DNA from: Rhodopirellula halodulae
GTDB taxonomy: Bacteria > Planctomycetota > Planctomycetia > Pirellulales > Pirellulaceae
NCBI RefSeq assembly: GCF_020966775.1
Contig: NZ_JAJKFV010000009.1
Location: forward strand, 1-64,000
DNA: 64,000 nt
Direction of reading: 5' to 3'
Shown: positions 1 through 8,757 of the stretch, one piece after another
Layout of the letters: each line of letters opens with the position of its first letter
Position numbering within the stretch: position 1 is the first letter of the stretch
Notes under the pieces: model-generated
Database searches by the model: none
What the model was told of the DNA's origin: nothing
Seen by the model: the letters and a program-made list of their open reading frames with translations, nothing else
Position numbers and translations under genes: made by a program

Positions 1-102
1 AGGCAACTTAGGCAGGTAAGACAGGAGCCGTATACGGACCCGTACGTACGGTTCTGTGAGAGGGCTGAGTCAGCGGTCGCTCCGCTGGCTCACCCTACTC
101 GA
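1..102 (+). mobile_element. 3' end of a group II intron (domains V and VI), left edge cut by window
   Basis: Positions 25-54 match the domain V pattern of bacterial group II introns: the strand opens GAGCCGTAT and closes GTACGGTTC, which pair over nine positions. Positions 59-100 form a domain VI-like stem (CAGCGG with CCGCTG, TGAG with CTCA, GGG with CCC around a TCGC loop), and CCTACTC supplies a candidate branch-point A a few bases before the end. The likely 3' splice junction is near 100-103. Domain V is about 30 nt instead of the usual 34; the apical stem is short and no GNRA loop is visible, so the copy may be degenerate. The reverse transcriptase, if present, lies outside the window. 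Confidence 0.7.
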
Positions 103-230
103 TCGTTGTGGAACATCGTTTGCGTGCCAGATCGGCATCTGCTTTGTAAACACAACCTGATTCTCGTCTGCGGAAAGCAATTCGCTTCAATTCAGCTTTA
201 TCGGCGAGACTCAACCATGTATCGAGTTCC

Positions 231-1442
231 ATGATCGAGTCCATTCAGCAACCGTCGGAGCGAAAGCTATTGGACGGGAAACGGTTGCGTCTGGACCGTC
301 TGCCGCCGGAACCGTCACCGCGCGGAAGTGATCCATGGTTGATTGTGATCGCGATTTGCATGGTTTGCGGACTGTTGTATCTCGGCGCGTCGTTGTTTGT
401 TCCTTTGACGATCGCCTTGCTCGCTTACCTGTCACTGCGTCCCGCGGTGGCAAAGCTTTGTCATTTTGGGGTGCCGAAAACGTTGGCGAGCATGTCCGTG
501 ATCTTGGTCGCGTTTTTGTCCGTTGCTTTGATCGCGACCGTGTTGTATTCGCCCGTTCAGTCTTGGATGCAGCGAGCCCCCGAAACGCTGCAACGGTTTC
601 GTGGGAACTTTGATTCGTTGACTCAGAGACTGGACGAATTGGACGAGGCCGAAGAGTCCGTTCGAGAAACCGGCCGAGAAATCGGTGTGGAGCAGAAAGT
701 AGAAATCGAAGTCGATCAACCGGAGTTGATTGATTCGTCGTATTTGATCAACACGACCGGGAATGTTCTCGCCTTCATCTTGGCGGTGGCGGTGCTGACG
801 TTCTTTATGTTGGCCAGCGGGGACGACCTGCTCAATCGCATTTTGAATGTGTTGCCTGATGAGTCGCGACGCCGCGAGGTGGTGAAAACGATTGGCGATA
901 TCCAGGACAACGTCGGTCGCTATCTAGCTCAAATCAGTCTGATCAATTTCGGATTGGCGGTCGCGGTGACGCTTGTGATGTGGGGTGTCGGGATGCCGAC
1001 TCCGATCCTGTGGGGCGTCTTGGCGGGACTCTTCAACTTCATCCCGTATGTTGGGCCACTGGGGGCCACCGGATTGGTTTTCCTGGCGGCGGGCAGTGCG
1101 TTTGATTCGACAAGCCGAGCCGTTTTGACCGCGATTGCGTTTTGGTTGGTGACCGCGGTCGAAGGGCAGTTTGTCACACCGGCGGTGGTCGGCCACACGT
1201 TGAAGGTCGGCCCCATCATCGTCTTGGTTGCCGTCGCATTTTGGGGAGTGATGTGGGGACTGCCCGGTGTTCTGCTGGCGGTTCCAATGTTGATCATGAT
1301 GCGTCAGATCTTTGCCGCGTTTGAATCGACTTTCCCACTCGCGGTGGTGTTGGGCGAATCGGCGTGCGATCCATCTCATTCAGATTGCGAACCAGTCAAA
1401 GAAGATCAGCCCATCGCCGAGATGGCGCAGGCCAACGGCTGA
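231..1442 (+). CDS. AI-2E family transporter (PerM/YdiK-type membrane protein)
   Basis: This 403-residue integral membrane protein has the layout of the AI-2E exporter/PerM family. Two hydrophobic segments lie near residues 35-75, another near 85-105, then a soluble acidic stretch (about 110-170), then a C-terminal block of membrane helices. The family signature is the glycine/proline-rich run around residues 250-285 (PTPILWGVLAGLFNFIPYVG), followed by a further helix pair and a TPAVVG-type loop. Family members export signals or osmolytes, or act as Na+/H+ antiporters, so the substrate cannot be named. The ATG at 231 has no obvious Shine-Dalgarno site. It is the first gene after the intron remnant. 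Confidence 0.85.
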   Translation: MIESIQQPSERKLLDGKRLRLDRLPPEPSPRGSDPWLIVIAICMVCGLLYLGASLFVPLTIALLAYLSLRPAVAKLCHFGVPKTLASMSVILVAFLSVALIATVLYSPVQSWMQRAPETLQRFRGNFDSLTQRLDELDEAEESVRETGREIGVEQKVEIEVDQPELIDSSYLINTTGNVLAFILAVAVLTFFMLASGDDLLNRILNVLPDESRRREVVKTIGDIQDNVGRYLAQISLINFGLAVAVTLVMWGVGMPTPILWGVLAGLFNFIPYVGPLGATGLVFLAAGSAFDSTSRAVLTAIAFWLVTAVEGQFVTPAVVGHTLKVGPIIVLVAVAFWGVMWGLPGVLLAVPMLIMMRQIFAAFESTFPLAVVLGESACDPSHSDCEPVKEDQPIAEMAQANG

Positions 1443-1561
1443 ATTCGCGTCAGCCGTCGGGTGGCTGGTACGGTGTTTGCGAGAGTAGCGATGAAAATCA
1501 AGTTGGTTCGATCACCTCGTTCCGACAGACTTCATCAACTCTCGCACGTAGGATCCCTCCG

Positions 1562-2416
1562 ATGTCCACGACCTCCGCGTCACGATTCTCTTGGCATGGT
1601 TTTCAAGAAGCTCGTTTGCCCAAGGTGCCTTCCTGGGTAGAAACGCTGGGAAGAGCGGGGCACATCGCCAAAGGCGTGGTTTATTTCATCGTCGGCTTTC
1701 TCGCCTTTCGTGTGACGATTGGTGCGGGAGGCGAGGTTGGTGGAGCCCGCAATGCAATCCAAGAAATTGGACAGCAGCCCTACGGAAAAGCCATGTTGGG
1801 TCTGGTTGCCATCGGATTGTTGGGCTACACGGCTTGGCGTTGGGTGCAGGCCGCCAAAGACACCGAGGGCGCGGGGACAGACACGAAAGGTTTGGTGAAA
1901 CGGACTGGATACGCGATCAGTGGATTGACGTATCTGTTGCTTGGCGGCTACGCGGGTTCGCTCGCGTTGGGACTTGGCGGTTCATCATCGGGTGGTAATT
2001 CGCAAGCGTCTTTCTTGTTGGACAGTACGGCGGGCCGAGTGGTGTTGGGCATCGCTGGGGCAATCACGATCGGTGTGGGAATTTACTTCATGATCAAAGG
2101 CTATCAAGCGAAGTTCATGTCGAAGTATCACCTGGCTGAAATGAGCAACACCTTCCGCCAAGCCGCTTTGCATGCGGGGCGAATTGGGTTGATCACTCGC
2201 GGAATTGCGTTCGCCATCATCGGGTACTTTCTGGCTCAATCGGCGTGGCAAGGAACCGGAGGCGGGGAGATCGCAGGAATGGGAGATGCGCTTTCCGCGA
2301 TCGCCAGCCAGACTTATGGGCGGATTTTGCTGGGCGTGGTCGGGTTTGGATTGATGGCGTACGCGGTGCACATGGCACTTTTAGGCTGCTATCGCCGTTT
2401 CAACGTGGCGAGCTGA
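1562..2416 (+). CDS. DUF1206 membrane protein with three internal repeats
   Basis: The protein has 284 residues from the ATG at 1562; the open frame extends upstream to 1364, but that part lacks membrane character and overlaps the previous gene. Three homologous two-helix units are visible, beginning at GRAGHIAKG, KRTGYAISG and GRIGLITRG, each a basic residue plus spaced glycines entering a hydrophobic helix. This is the DUF1206 arrangement with six predicted membrane helices. The function of the family is unknown. A weak stem (CGCC/GGCG) followed by TTTTT near 2458-2474 could end the transcript. Confidence 0.85.
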   Translation: MSTTSASRFSWHGFQEARLPKVPSWVETLGRAGHIAKGVVYFIVGFLAFRVTIGAGGEVGGARNAIQEIGQQPYGKAMLGLVAIGLLGYTAWRWVQAAKDTEGAGTDTKGLVKRTGYAISGLTYLLLGGYAGSLALGLGGSSSGGNSQASFLLDSTAGRVVLGIAGAITIGVGIYFMIKGYQAKFMSKYHLAEMSNTFRQAALHAGRIGLITRGIAFAIIGYFLAQSAWQGTGGGEIAGMGDALSAIASQTYGRILLGVVGFGLMAYAVHMALLGCYRRFNVAS

Positions 2417-2699
2417 GTCGTCGCTGGCTGATCGGTTCGTTTAGGGGCGTGTCGTCTCGCCTTGGCGGCTTTTTCTGTTGTTTCAGGTCGCATTGTTGCA
2501 CAACAGGCCATTGGATTGCGTTACGTTAAGGCGTTGCGAGCAAATCGAGTCGATCGCGTGTCCAGCGGGGCGATCGGGAATTGCTCCGCCAATCGAATTG
2601 AAATTGGCTCGCACGACGTTGTGAGCGTCCGTTGAACTTCAGCGTGATGCGTCCGCAACCGTCGTTTCCGTTTCATTCGATTCGCATGGGTGGAGTTCA

Positions 2700-3560
2700 A
2701 TGTCAGCCGAAGCATCCCCAGTGTTCCAAGTGCCCGGTAACGATTCCGAAATGGAAGCCGCCGGAGCCAAAGCCCGCAAAACGTTTCGCTACTTCTGGCG
2801 AGAGATGTCGTGGGAGCGGCGGCGAATTATTCCGGGTTTGTCGCTGGCGGCGATCAAGGCGACGTTTCGTGATCCGCCTGAAATGCAATCGACGGATCCC
2901 GATGCTTTGGAAGCGGAGCACATGTGGTTGGTGGATGTCGATTTCGATGGTCGGCGTTTGCAGGGGACGCTGATCAATTCGCCTCAGTCGTTGCAATCCA
3001 TCGACGAGGGCGATCGTGTGACCGTCGCTGGCAAGCAGCTTTGCGATTGGATGTATGTGATCGGTGACAATGTTTATGGTGGTTTCACCGTGGACCTGAT
3101 GCGGTCACGGATGGGCAAGTCGGAACGCAAGCAACACGACCAGGCATGGGGATTTGACTTCGGCGAGGTCGGCATCGTGAATTTGGTGCCTCCGGACTAC
3201 ATCGGCGATGAACCGCCCGCGAAAAAGGGGCTGTTTTCACGATTCAGTCATCCGGAAGTGTCGCCGCAGGATTACGACAAGGTGGCGGCAACGGAGCATC
3301 CGATGTCGGTCAACATACGTGAGTCACTGGAGGAAACCCTGTCGGAAAATCCAGACATGGTCCACGAGTTGGATGACAACGGATACACGTTCTTGCATCA
3401 GTTGTCTTTGGCGGGATCGTTGGATGGCGTCGATGTCTGTTTGAAACACGGAGCGGATCCCAATCGAAAGGCGTCCAACGGGATGACGCCCTACGCGTTG
3501 GCAAAATGTCTGGGATGGAAACGCGTGATGGCTCGACTGCAAAATGCGATGACCGATTGA
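2700..3560 (+). CDS. DUF2314 domain protein with C-terminal ankyrin repeats
   Basis: This 286-residue soluble protein has two parts. Residues ~30-165 resemble DUF2314, with the W-x-x-V region (MWLVDVDFDG), the GDRVTV and ISDWMY-like (LCDWMYVIGDNVYGG) segments and a basic exit. Residues ~210-280 contain about two ankyrin units, seen in DDNGYTFLHQLSLAGSLDGV and HGADPN...NGMTPYALA. DUF2314 has no known activity; ankyrin repeats usually bind other proteins. The linker (170-205) is charged and rich in Pro/Lys. No signal peptide is visible, so a cytoplasmic location is likely. It stands alone, with about 280 bases of non-coding sequence upstream. Confidence 0.75.
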   Translation: MSAEASPVFQVPGNDSEMEAAGAKARKTFRYFWREMSWERRRIIPGLSLAAIKATFRDPPEMQSTDPDALEAEHMWLVDVDFDGRRLQGTLINSPQSLQSIDEGDRVTVAGKQLCDWMYVIGDNVYGGFTVDLMRSRMGKSERKQHDQAWGFDFGEVGIVNLVPPDYIGDEPPAKKGLFSRFSHPEVSPQDYDKVAATEHPMSVNIRESLEETLSENPDMVHELDDNGYTFLHQLSLAGSLDGVDVCLKHGADPNRKASNGMTPYALAKCLGWKRVMARLQNAMTD

Positions 3561-3607
3561 GTTATATTGGGTTCATCACCCGAATTTCCTCCGTTCATCG
3601 ATTTGGC

Positions 3608-4471
3608 ATGAATCACTGCGTTCGACTGTTTGCCGTTCTGTTGCTCGGATTGCCTTGCTACACCGCCGCACACGCGGATTCAAAACGCACTCCCGTAAGA
3701 GTCGCGATGGCTCAGATCGTTTGTATCGACAGCGATCGCGATGGGAACTTGCGTCGAATTGAAAACGCGGTGCAAGAGGCAGCCTCGCGGGAGGCCGATC
3801 TGGTTTGTTTCCCCGAAACCGCGCTGTACGGTTGGGTCAATCCGAGCGCCCATGAGTTGGCGGATACGATTCCTGGACGCGACTCCGACGCGCTGGCCGC
3901 GATTGCGAAACGTCACCAGGTGATGTTGTCCGTCGGGTTGGCGGAAAAGGACGGAGAATCGCTCTATGATTCCGCGGTGTTGATCGATTCCGATGGCACC
4001 ATCCTGTTGAAGCATCGCAAGATCAACGTGCTGACACATTTGATGCAGCCACCCTATCAAGCTGGCACCGACGTCGAGACCGTGGAGACTCGGTTCGGAC
4101 GAATGGGGGTGTTGATCTGTGCGGATACCTTTGATGATTCGGTCGTCGAGCGAATGCAAACGCAGCGTCCCGATTTGCTCGTCGTGCCCTATGGCTGGGC
4201 CGCGCGAGCCGAAGACTGGCCAAAGCACGGGGAGTCGTTGAAGGCAACCATTTCACGAGCGACGAAGCGGATCGGTTGCACCATCGTCGGAACCAATCTG
4301 GTCGGAGCCATCAGCGGTGGGCCGTGGCAAGGCATGATTTACGGCGGTCAAAGTTATTGCGTAAGCGCCGACGGTGAAGTCCTATGCCAAGGTACCGACC
4401 GCGATCGAGAAATCAGCGTTTTCGATGTCGCGGTCGGGAACGCCGTCGGTGATGTGGTCGATCAAAACTAG
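3608..4471 (+). CDS. Secreted carbon-nitrogen hydrolase (nitrilase superfamily amidase)
   Basis: From the ATG at 3608 the product is 287 residues with a signal peptide ending near AHA (about residue 23); the frame is open upstream to 3506, but that part overlaps the preceding gene. The nitrilase-fold Glu-Lys-Cys triad is intact: E70 in FPETALYGW, K138 in LLKHRKIN and C171 in GVLICADTFD. Such enzymes hydrolyse non-peptide C-N bonds of amides, nitriles or carbamoyl compounds. A signal peptide is unusual for this mostly cytoplasmic superfamily, so it probably acts in the periplasm. The substrate cannot be told. It starts only 47 bases after the DUF2314 gene and may be co-transcribed. Confidence 0.85.
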   Translation: MNHCVRLFAVLLLGLPCYTAAHADSKRTPVRVAMAQIVCIDSDRDGNLRRIENAVQEAASREADLVCFPETALYGWVNPSAHELADTIPGRDSDALAAIAKRHQVMLSVGLAEKDGESLYDSAVLIDSDGTILLKHRKINVLTHLMQPPYQAGTDVETVETRFGRMGVLICADTFDDSVVERMQTQRPDLLVVPYGWAARAEDWPKHGESLKATISRATKRIGCTIVGTNLVGAISGGPWQGMIYGGQSYCVSADGEVLCQGTDRDREISVFDVAVGNAVGDVVDQN

Positions 4472-4583
4472 CGATGGCGGCGAGCCAATCGCACGAAAGG
4501 CGACTGTCGAATATCAACAGGCGTGCGAGCACGCATCGCCGTCACGAATTAAATGCTTTTTGCGTCGTCCTGATGATCCCTGT

Positions 4584-6443
4584 TCAGGGGTTTGTGTTTG
4601 GAAGACGGTGAACGTCGACGTAGTAGGCGCCGCAGATGGAGTTGCCGTCTTGATCGAGCATCCAGGTCTGCATCTCGATCGGTCCGGCGCTAAGCTGCGT
4701 GCGGAACGTGATCGATTGGCCCGATGAATCCACGGGGCTGGTTTGATCAAAGTCGCCGATTCGCAGGCGTCCGGACTGAATCGGAAGTCCTTCCCCGGCG
4801 GGAAAGGTTCCGTCCGTGACCTGCTTCAACGGGATGGCTTGGTCAAGTTTTAAACCTGACTCTTTGGGCCAACGTCGCAGTTCGAATTGATAGGTCCCGG
4901 GTTGATCGACGATCAAATGCCAAACACCGTTCTTGCGAACCCCGCGACGGATCTGGACTTGTTGGTCGACGAAGATGTCCAGCCATTCGCACGCGGTCAA
5001 CAGGCTTGGATTTTCGTTTTCGTGACCGATCACCACCCGTTCCGGTTTCATCACATCGTCTTTCACGCCATCCCACCACTGGTCCAGGTGAGTCCGCATC
5101 TTGCTGACGACCTCGGGGTGATCGGCGGCGACGTTGTGGTCCTGGTGGAGGTCTCTGCCAACATGGTAAAGACGCCGATTCTCGAGCAGGCGCCATTTTT
5201 TCCATAGCACGGCGGCGCCATGTTTTCTCGGAATGGCGGGGTTGCCTTTGGTGTAAGTGACTTTGAATTGAGGCATGCGGCTGTAGTTGATGACCAACAT
5301 CCGGTCTTCAATCGAGTCGACTTTGCCCGTGATCCGATCGGCCAGACTGGTTCCATCAAGTGCTTCCGGAAGGTTGTCTCGGCAACCGGAAAGATCAGCC
5401 AGTGTGGGCAGGAGATCTTGAACATGGGTGAGGTCGTCGATCTCGGCGGGTTGGATCTTGTTCGGCCAGCGAATCAGACAAGGCACCCGGTGCCCGCCTT
5501 CCCACAATTGGGTCTTCTTGCCCCTCATGCCCGCGTTGAAATAGTGCAACCCAAAAGTGCTGCCATTGTCGGTCAGAAAGACGACGATCGTGTTGTCGGC
5601 CAGGCCCGACTGGTCGAGGAAATGCGTCAACTTGCCGACGTTGTCATCGATGTTGATCCCCATCGCCAAGAAACTGATCAGGTCTTCGTATTGGGCTGGT
5701 TTGGTTTCCATGGTGTGACGAAGTGTTTCGTCATCGCCGATCATTTCGCGAACGCGGTCGCGATAGCGGTCAGGGACGAACCACGGCCAGTGGGCTGAGT
5801 TCAGCGCGATGTAGGCGAAGAAAGGTTGGGTGTCGTTCTTTGCCCAGCGGATTGCCTCGTCGAAGAACACGTCGGTGCAGTAGCCCGAGTAGGTTTGACG
5901 TTGGCCGTTGTGAATGTAGGTGTCGTCGAAGTAGTCGTTGTCCCAGTGATCGGGAACGCTGTTGATGTGTGACGACGGGAACCAAAGAGCCTCTTCGAAC
6001 CCGCGGTCTTCCGGACGGAAGGGATAGTTGTCACCGAGGTGCCATTTGCCGAAGAGCCCAGTCCGATAGCCGGACTCTTGGAAGACGTCCGCCATCGTCT
6101 TCAAATCATGACGCAGCAGTGTCCGACCACTGCTGACGTTGATCGCGGCATTGCGAAAGGCGTCCAGGCCCGACATCAACTGGCCGCGCGTGGGGGTGCA
6201 CATCGGAGCCACATGAAAATCAGTGAGCTGGACGCTTTCTGATGCGAGACGATCGAGGTGAGGCGTTCGAATGAACGGGTTGTGATTGAACGAAAAGTCG
6301 CCGTAGCCTTGGTCATCCGTCATGACCACAATCACGTTGGGCGATTTCGCGAAAGGCGAATCAGCCGCGATTGCATGTGAATTTAGAAGCAATGCATGGG
6401 CGAGAAGGCAGCCAACGAGACTGCGTAGTTGGTGGTGGGGCAT
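4584..6443 (-). CDS. Secreted type I sulfatase (arylsulfatase-like)
   Basis: The product has 619 residues from the ATG at 6443; a 26-residue upstream extension is in frame but precedes the signal peptide (MPHHQLRSLVGCLL... to AIAADS). The N-terminal NVIVVMTDDQGYGD supplies two metal-binding Asp residues, and CTPTRGQ around residue 82 is the C-x-P-x-R motif whose Cys is converted to formylglycine. GKWHLG and DNGSTFG are further sulfatase landmarks. The C-terminal ~150 residues form a beta-rich tail. It should hydrolyse sulfate esters, probably on marine polysaccharides, outside the cytoplasmic membrane. It needs an anaerobic-type or FGE maturase encoded elsewhere. It is convergent with the amidase gene. 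Confidence 0.93.
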   Translation of the reverse strand: MPHHQLRSLVGCLLAHALLLNSHAIAADSPFAKSPNVIVVMTDDQGYGDFSFNHNPFIRTPHLDRLASESVQLTDFHVAPMCTPTRGQLMSGLDAFRNAAINVSSGRTLLRHDLKTMADVFQESGYRTGLFGKWHLGDNYPFRPEDRGFEEALWFPSSHINSVPDHWDNDYFDDTYIHNGQRQTYSGYCTDVFFDEAIRWAKNDTQPFFAYIALNSAHWPWFVPDRYRDRVREMIGDDETLRHTMETKPAQYEDLISFLAMGINIDDNVGKLTHFLDQSGLADNTIVVFLTDNGSTFGLHYFNAGMRGKKTQLWEGGHRVPCLIRWPNKIQPAEIDDLTHVQDLLPTLADLSGCRDNLPEALDGTSLADRITGKVDSIEDRMLVINYSRMPQFKVTYTKGNPAIPRKHGAAVLWKKWRLLENRRLYHVGRDLHQDHNVAADHPEVVSKMRTHLDQWWDGVKDDVMKPERVVIGHENENPSLLTACEWLDIFVDQQVQIRRGVRKNGVWHLIVDQPGTYQFELRRWPKESGLKLDQAIPLKQVTDGTFPAGEGLPIQSGRLRIGDFDQTSPVDSSGQSITFRTQLSAGPIEMQTWMLDQDGNSICGAYYVDVHRLPNTNP

Positions 6444-6673
6444 CGTGCGGATGGGGTGGGAAGTGAAGGTAGGTGGGAAGGAGATGCCGTCGAATGGGGG
6501 CAAGCACTTGGCGGCAATCACGCAGTCATGCTACTTGAAAACGGGGCGTGTTGGGTGAGCGGTTTGTATTGGTATTGCTGTTCATGCGCCCACAAAAAGC
6601 GGCCTGAAAGATTGCTCGGGTGAGTCGTCGCGAATTTGTTTGGGTGCCGAAGTCGCCGAGGTAAAATGGTGGC

Positions 6674-7690
6674 ATGAAACGAACTGAAAAATCAATGCAG
6701 CGTCGATCTTGTTTGCGTGCTCTCACCGGAGCGTTTGCACTGGGGTGCGTCTCCGCCACCGAGTCGTTCTTGTTTGGGCAGGACGCGGAAGAAGCGGTTG
6801 CTCCGCCAGCGGCTCCGATGGATCTGACCAAGCCTCAAGCGACTCGTTGGCAGGTGGGTGTGAACATCGATACCCCGGTGACATTCACATCGGGGATTGC
6901 GACCTTCCCCGTATTCATGGATTGGCCCGAGCAAACCGTCGCGGTGACCAACCGATTGGTCGAGGGCCGGGTTGGCAACGTTGCGGTTCGTGACTTGCCA
7001 GGAGCCAAGCAAGTTGTTTGCACGATCCCTCGACTGACCAGCGGCGGGTCCGTGCGAGTCGAGTTTGAAATGGAGGTTGTGCGGCAGCCGATCGTCGCAC
7101 CCGAGGACACGAGTGACTTGGTCATCCCAGCTCGGATGCCTCGGGAGATGCGAGCTTACATGGGCAACAGTCCCATGATCGATGCGTCGCACCCATCCAT
7201 TCGAAATCTGTCTCGCGAGTTGGCAAACGATGCACCGGAGAACGCTTGGGAAAAGGTTCGGCATCTTTACGATGTGGTTCGCGAAAAAGTGAGATACCAA
7301 GAAGGGCCGATTCGCGAAGCTTCGGACGCATTGAAGACGGGCGTTGGCGACTGCGAAGACATGACCAGTTTGTTTGTCGCGTTGTGTCGGAACGCGGGGA
7401 TCCCAGCTCGCATGGTATGGATTCCGGGGCACTGCTATCCCGAGTTCTATTTGGAACCTCGCGAGGCGACGGCGGCTCGCGGTGAATTGGCGGGGCAATG
7501 GTACCCGTGCCAAGCGGCGGGGACCGAGCAGTTCGGAGGGATGTTGGAATCTCGGCCCGTGCTGCAAAAGGGCGACCGGTTCCGCGTGCCGGAACAGCGG
7601 ACACCGGTGCGTTACGTCGCGGAGTTCTTTCGATGCGACCGACAAGGATCCAAGGCGCCTCGCGTTGAGTTCGTGCGAAAGCCCGTGTGA
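6674..7690 (+). CDS. Transglutaminase-like (papain-fold) secreted protein
   Basis: This 338-residue protein starts with a signal region (QRRSCLRALTG then a hydrophobic run); the twin arginine makes Tat export conceivable, though the motif is not canonical. ATGs at 6674 and 6695 are both possible starts. A beta-rich domain covers residues ~55-150. A transglutaminase core follows with Cys227 in GVGDCEDMTSLF and His253 in IPGHCYPEF, the order expected for the Cys-His-Asp triad; the acidic partner after EFYLEP is less clear. Bacterial relatives are usually proteases or amidases, or of unknown role. It is divergent from the sulfatase, with about 230 bases between. Confidence 0.8.
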   Translation: MKRTEKSMQRRSCLRALTGAFALGCVSATESFLFGQDAEEAVAPPAAPMDLTKPQATRWQVGVNIDTPVTFTSGIATFPVFMDWPEQTVAVTNRLVEGRVGNVAVRDLPGAKQVVCTIPRLTSGGSVRVEFEMEVVRQPIVAPEDTSDLVIPARMPREMRAYMGNSPMIDASHPSIRNLSRELANDAPENAWEKVRHLYDVVREKVRYQEGPIREASDALKTGVGDCEDMTSLFVALCRNAGIPARMVWIPGHCYPEFYLEPREATAARGELAGQWYPCQAAGTEQFGGMLESRPVLQKGDRFRVPEQRTPVRYVAEFFRCDRQGSKAPRVEFVRKPV

Positions 7691-7782
7691 CGTCGCGGGC
7701 GTGGTTGGCTGGAGCGATTCCCGGCGTGCCGGTACACTTCTCGGACCGAAGAGTTGGTTTCGAGTTTTGACCCCGTGAGCAC

Positions 7783-8640
7783 ATGTCCAATCTGCACGCC
7801 GCTTATTACGCCGACGCGATGGTTCGAGTCGACGCTCCGTTGATTCGCAATGAGGCCATCGCCGAGAACACTCATTTGTTGCGTGTGGCCGCGCCGGAGA
7901 TTGCTCGGACGTTTCGTCCGGGGCAATTCGTGATGATTCGGATGACCGGCGTGAACGCTCCTTTGATCGGCCGCGCTTTCGCGATTTACGATGTGCACGC
8001 GGGGGCGGATGGTCAGCCCGAATCGATCGATTTGGTCTATCTGCGCAAAGGTGCGTTGACGCTTCCTTTGTCGGAAGCACCCGTGGGAACGATGGTCACC
8101 GTTTGGGGGCCATTGGGGAACGGGTTTGATGATCGTTCGTGCGATCGTTTGATCATGGCCGTTGGCGGGATCGGTCAAACGCCGATGTTGGCCGCCGGGC
8201 GTGATGCGATGCAGAAGGGTTGGGCAAAGAATGTCGAGCTGATCTACGGGGCACGCCGCGCGTCGTTGCTGGCGGGTGTCGACGATTTTCGTGCTTCGGG
8301 TTTTCAGGTGACGACTTGCACGGACGATGGTTCCGAAGGCCGAGCGGCTCGCGTGCCCGACGTTCTGTCCGATCGGTTGAAGGAAGTGCGAGCCACGTCG
8401 CCGGATGAGACCGTTCGAGTGATCACGTGTGGTCCCGAAATCATGATGGAAAAGTCAGCCGAGGTTTGCCAGGAACTCGGAGTGGATTGCCAAGTCTCGA
8501 TGGAAACCCCGATGGCATGCGGGATCGGGATTTGTTTTTCCTGCGTCGCGAAAGTCAAGCAAGACGATGGCGAATGGGATTACAAACGCACGTGTGTGGA
8601 AGGCCCGATCTTCGACGCGTGCAAGATCGTTTGGGATTGA
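7783..8640 (+). CDS. pyrK: PyrK-like dihydroorotate dehydrogenase electron-transfer subunit
   Basis: The 285-residue protein has the ferredoxin-reductase layout: a flavin-binding barrel (FRPGQFVMIRM, GRAFAIYDV), an NAD-binding domain (MAVGGIGQTPML) and a C-terminal 2Fe-2S site with Cys246, Cys251, Cys254 and Cys271 (spacing C-x4-C-x2-C-x16-C). That cysteine pattern and the METPMACGIG context identify PyrK, which passes electrons from class 1B dihydroorotate dehydrogenase to NAD+ in pyrimidine synthesis. No pyrD lies next to it, so an alternative flavoprotein partner cannot be excluded. It follows the transglutaminase-like gene by about 90 bases. Confidence 0.82.
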   Translation: MSNLHAAYYADAMVRVDAPLIRNEAIAENTHLLRVAAPEIARTFRPGQFVMIRMTGVNAPLIGRAFAIYDVHAGADGQPESIDLVYLRKGALTLPLSEAPVGTMVTVWGPLGNGFDDRSCDRLIMAVGGIGQTPMLAAGRDAMQKGWAKNVELIYGARRASLLAGVDDFRASGFQVTTCTDDGSEGRAARVPDVLSDRLKEVRATSPDETVRVITCGPEIMMEKSAEVCQELGVDCQVSMETPMACGIGICFSCVAKVKQDDGEWDYKRTCVEGPIFDACKIVWD

Positions 8641-8757
8641 GACCGAGCGCGGTGAAGACGCGCGGGTTGGGGGAGGTTCCCGGCTGGTATGGCCGCAAGC
8701 TGGCCCGTCCGGCATTGGCGGTACGGTGATCGGTTAGGGAATCGCTGAGGCGAACGT

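Noticed and set aside
6692-8080. 462-residue minus-strand open frame
   Set aside because: It is rich in Arg, Ser and His as expected for an antisense shadow and covers parts of two genes with clear catalytic motifs on the plus strand.
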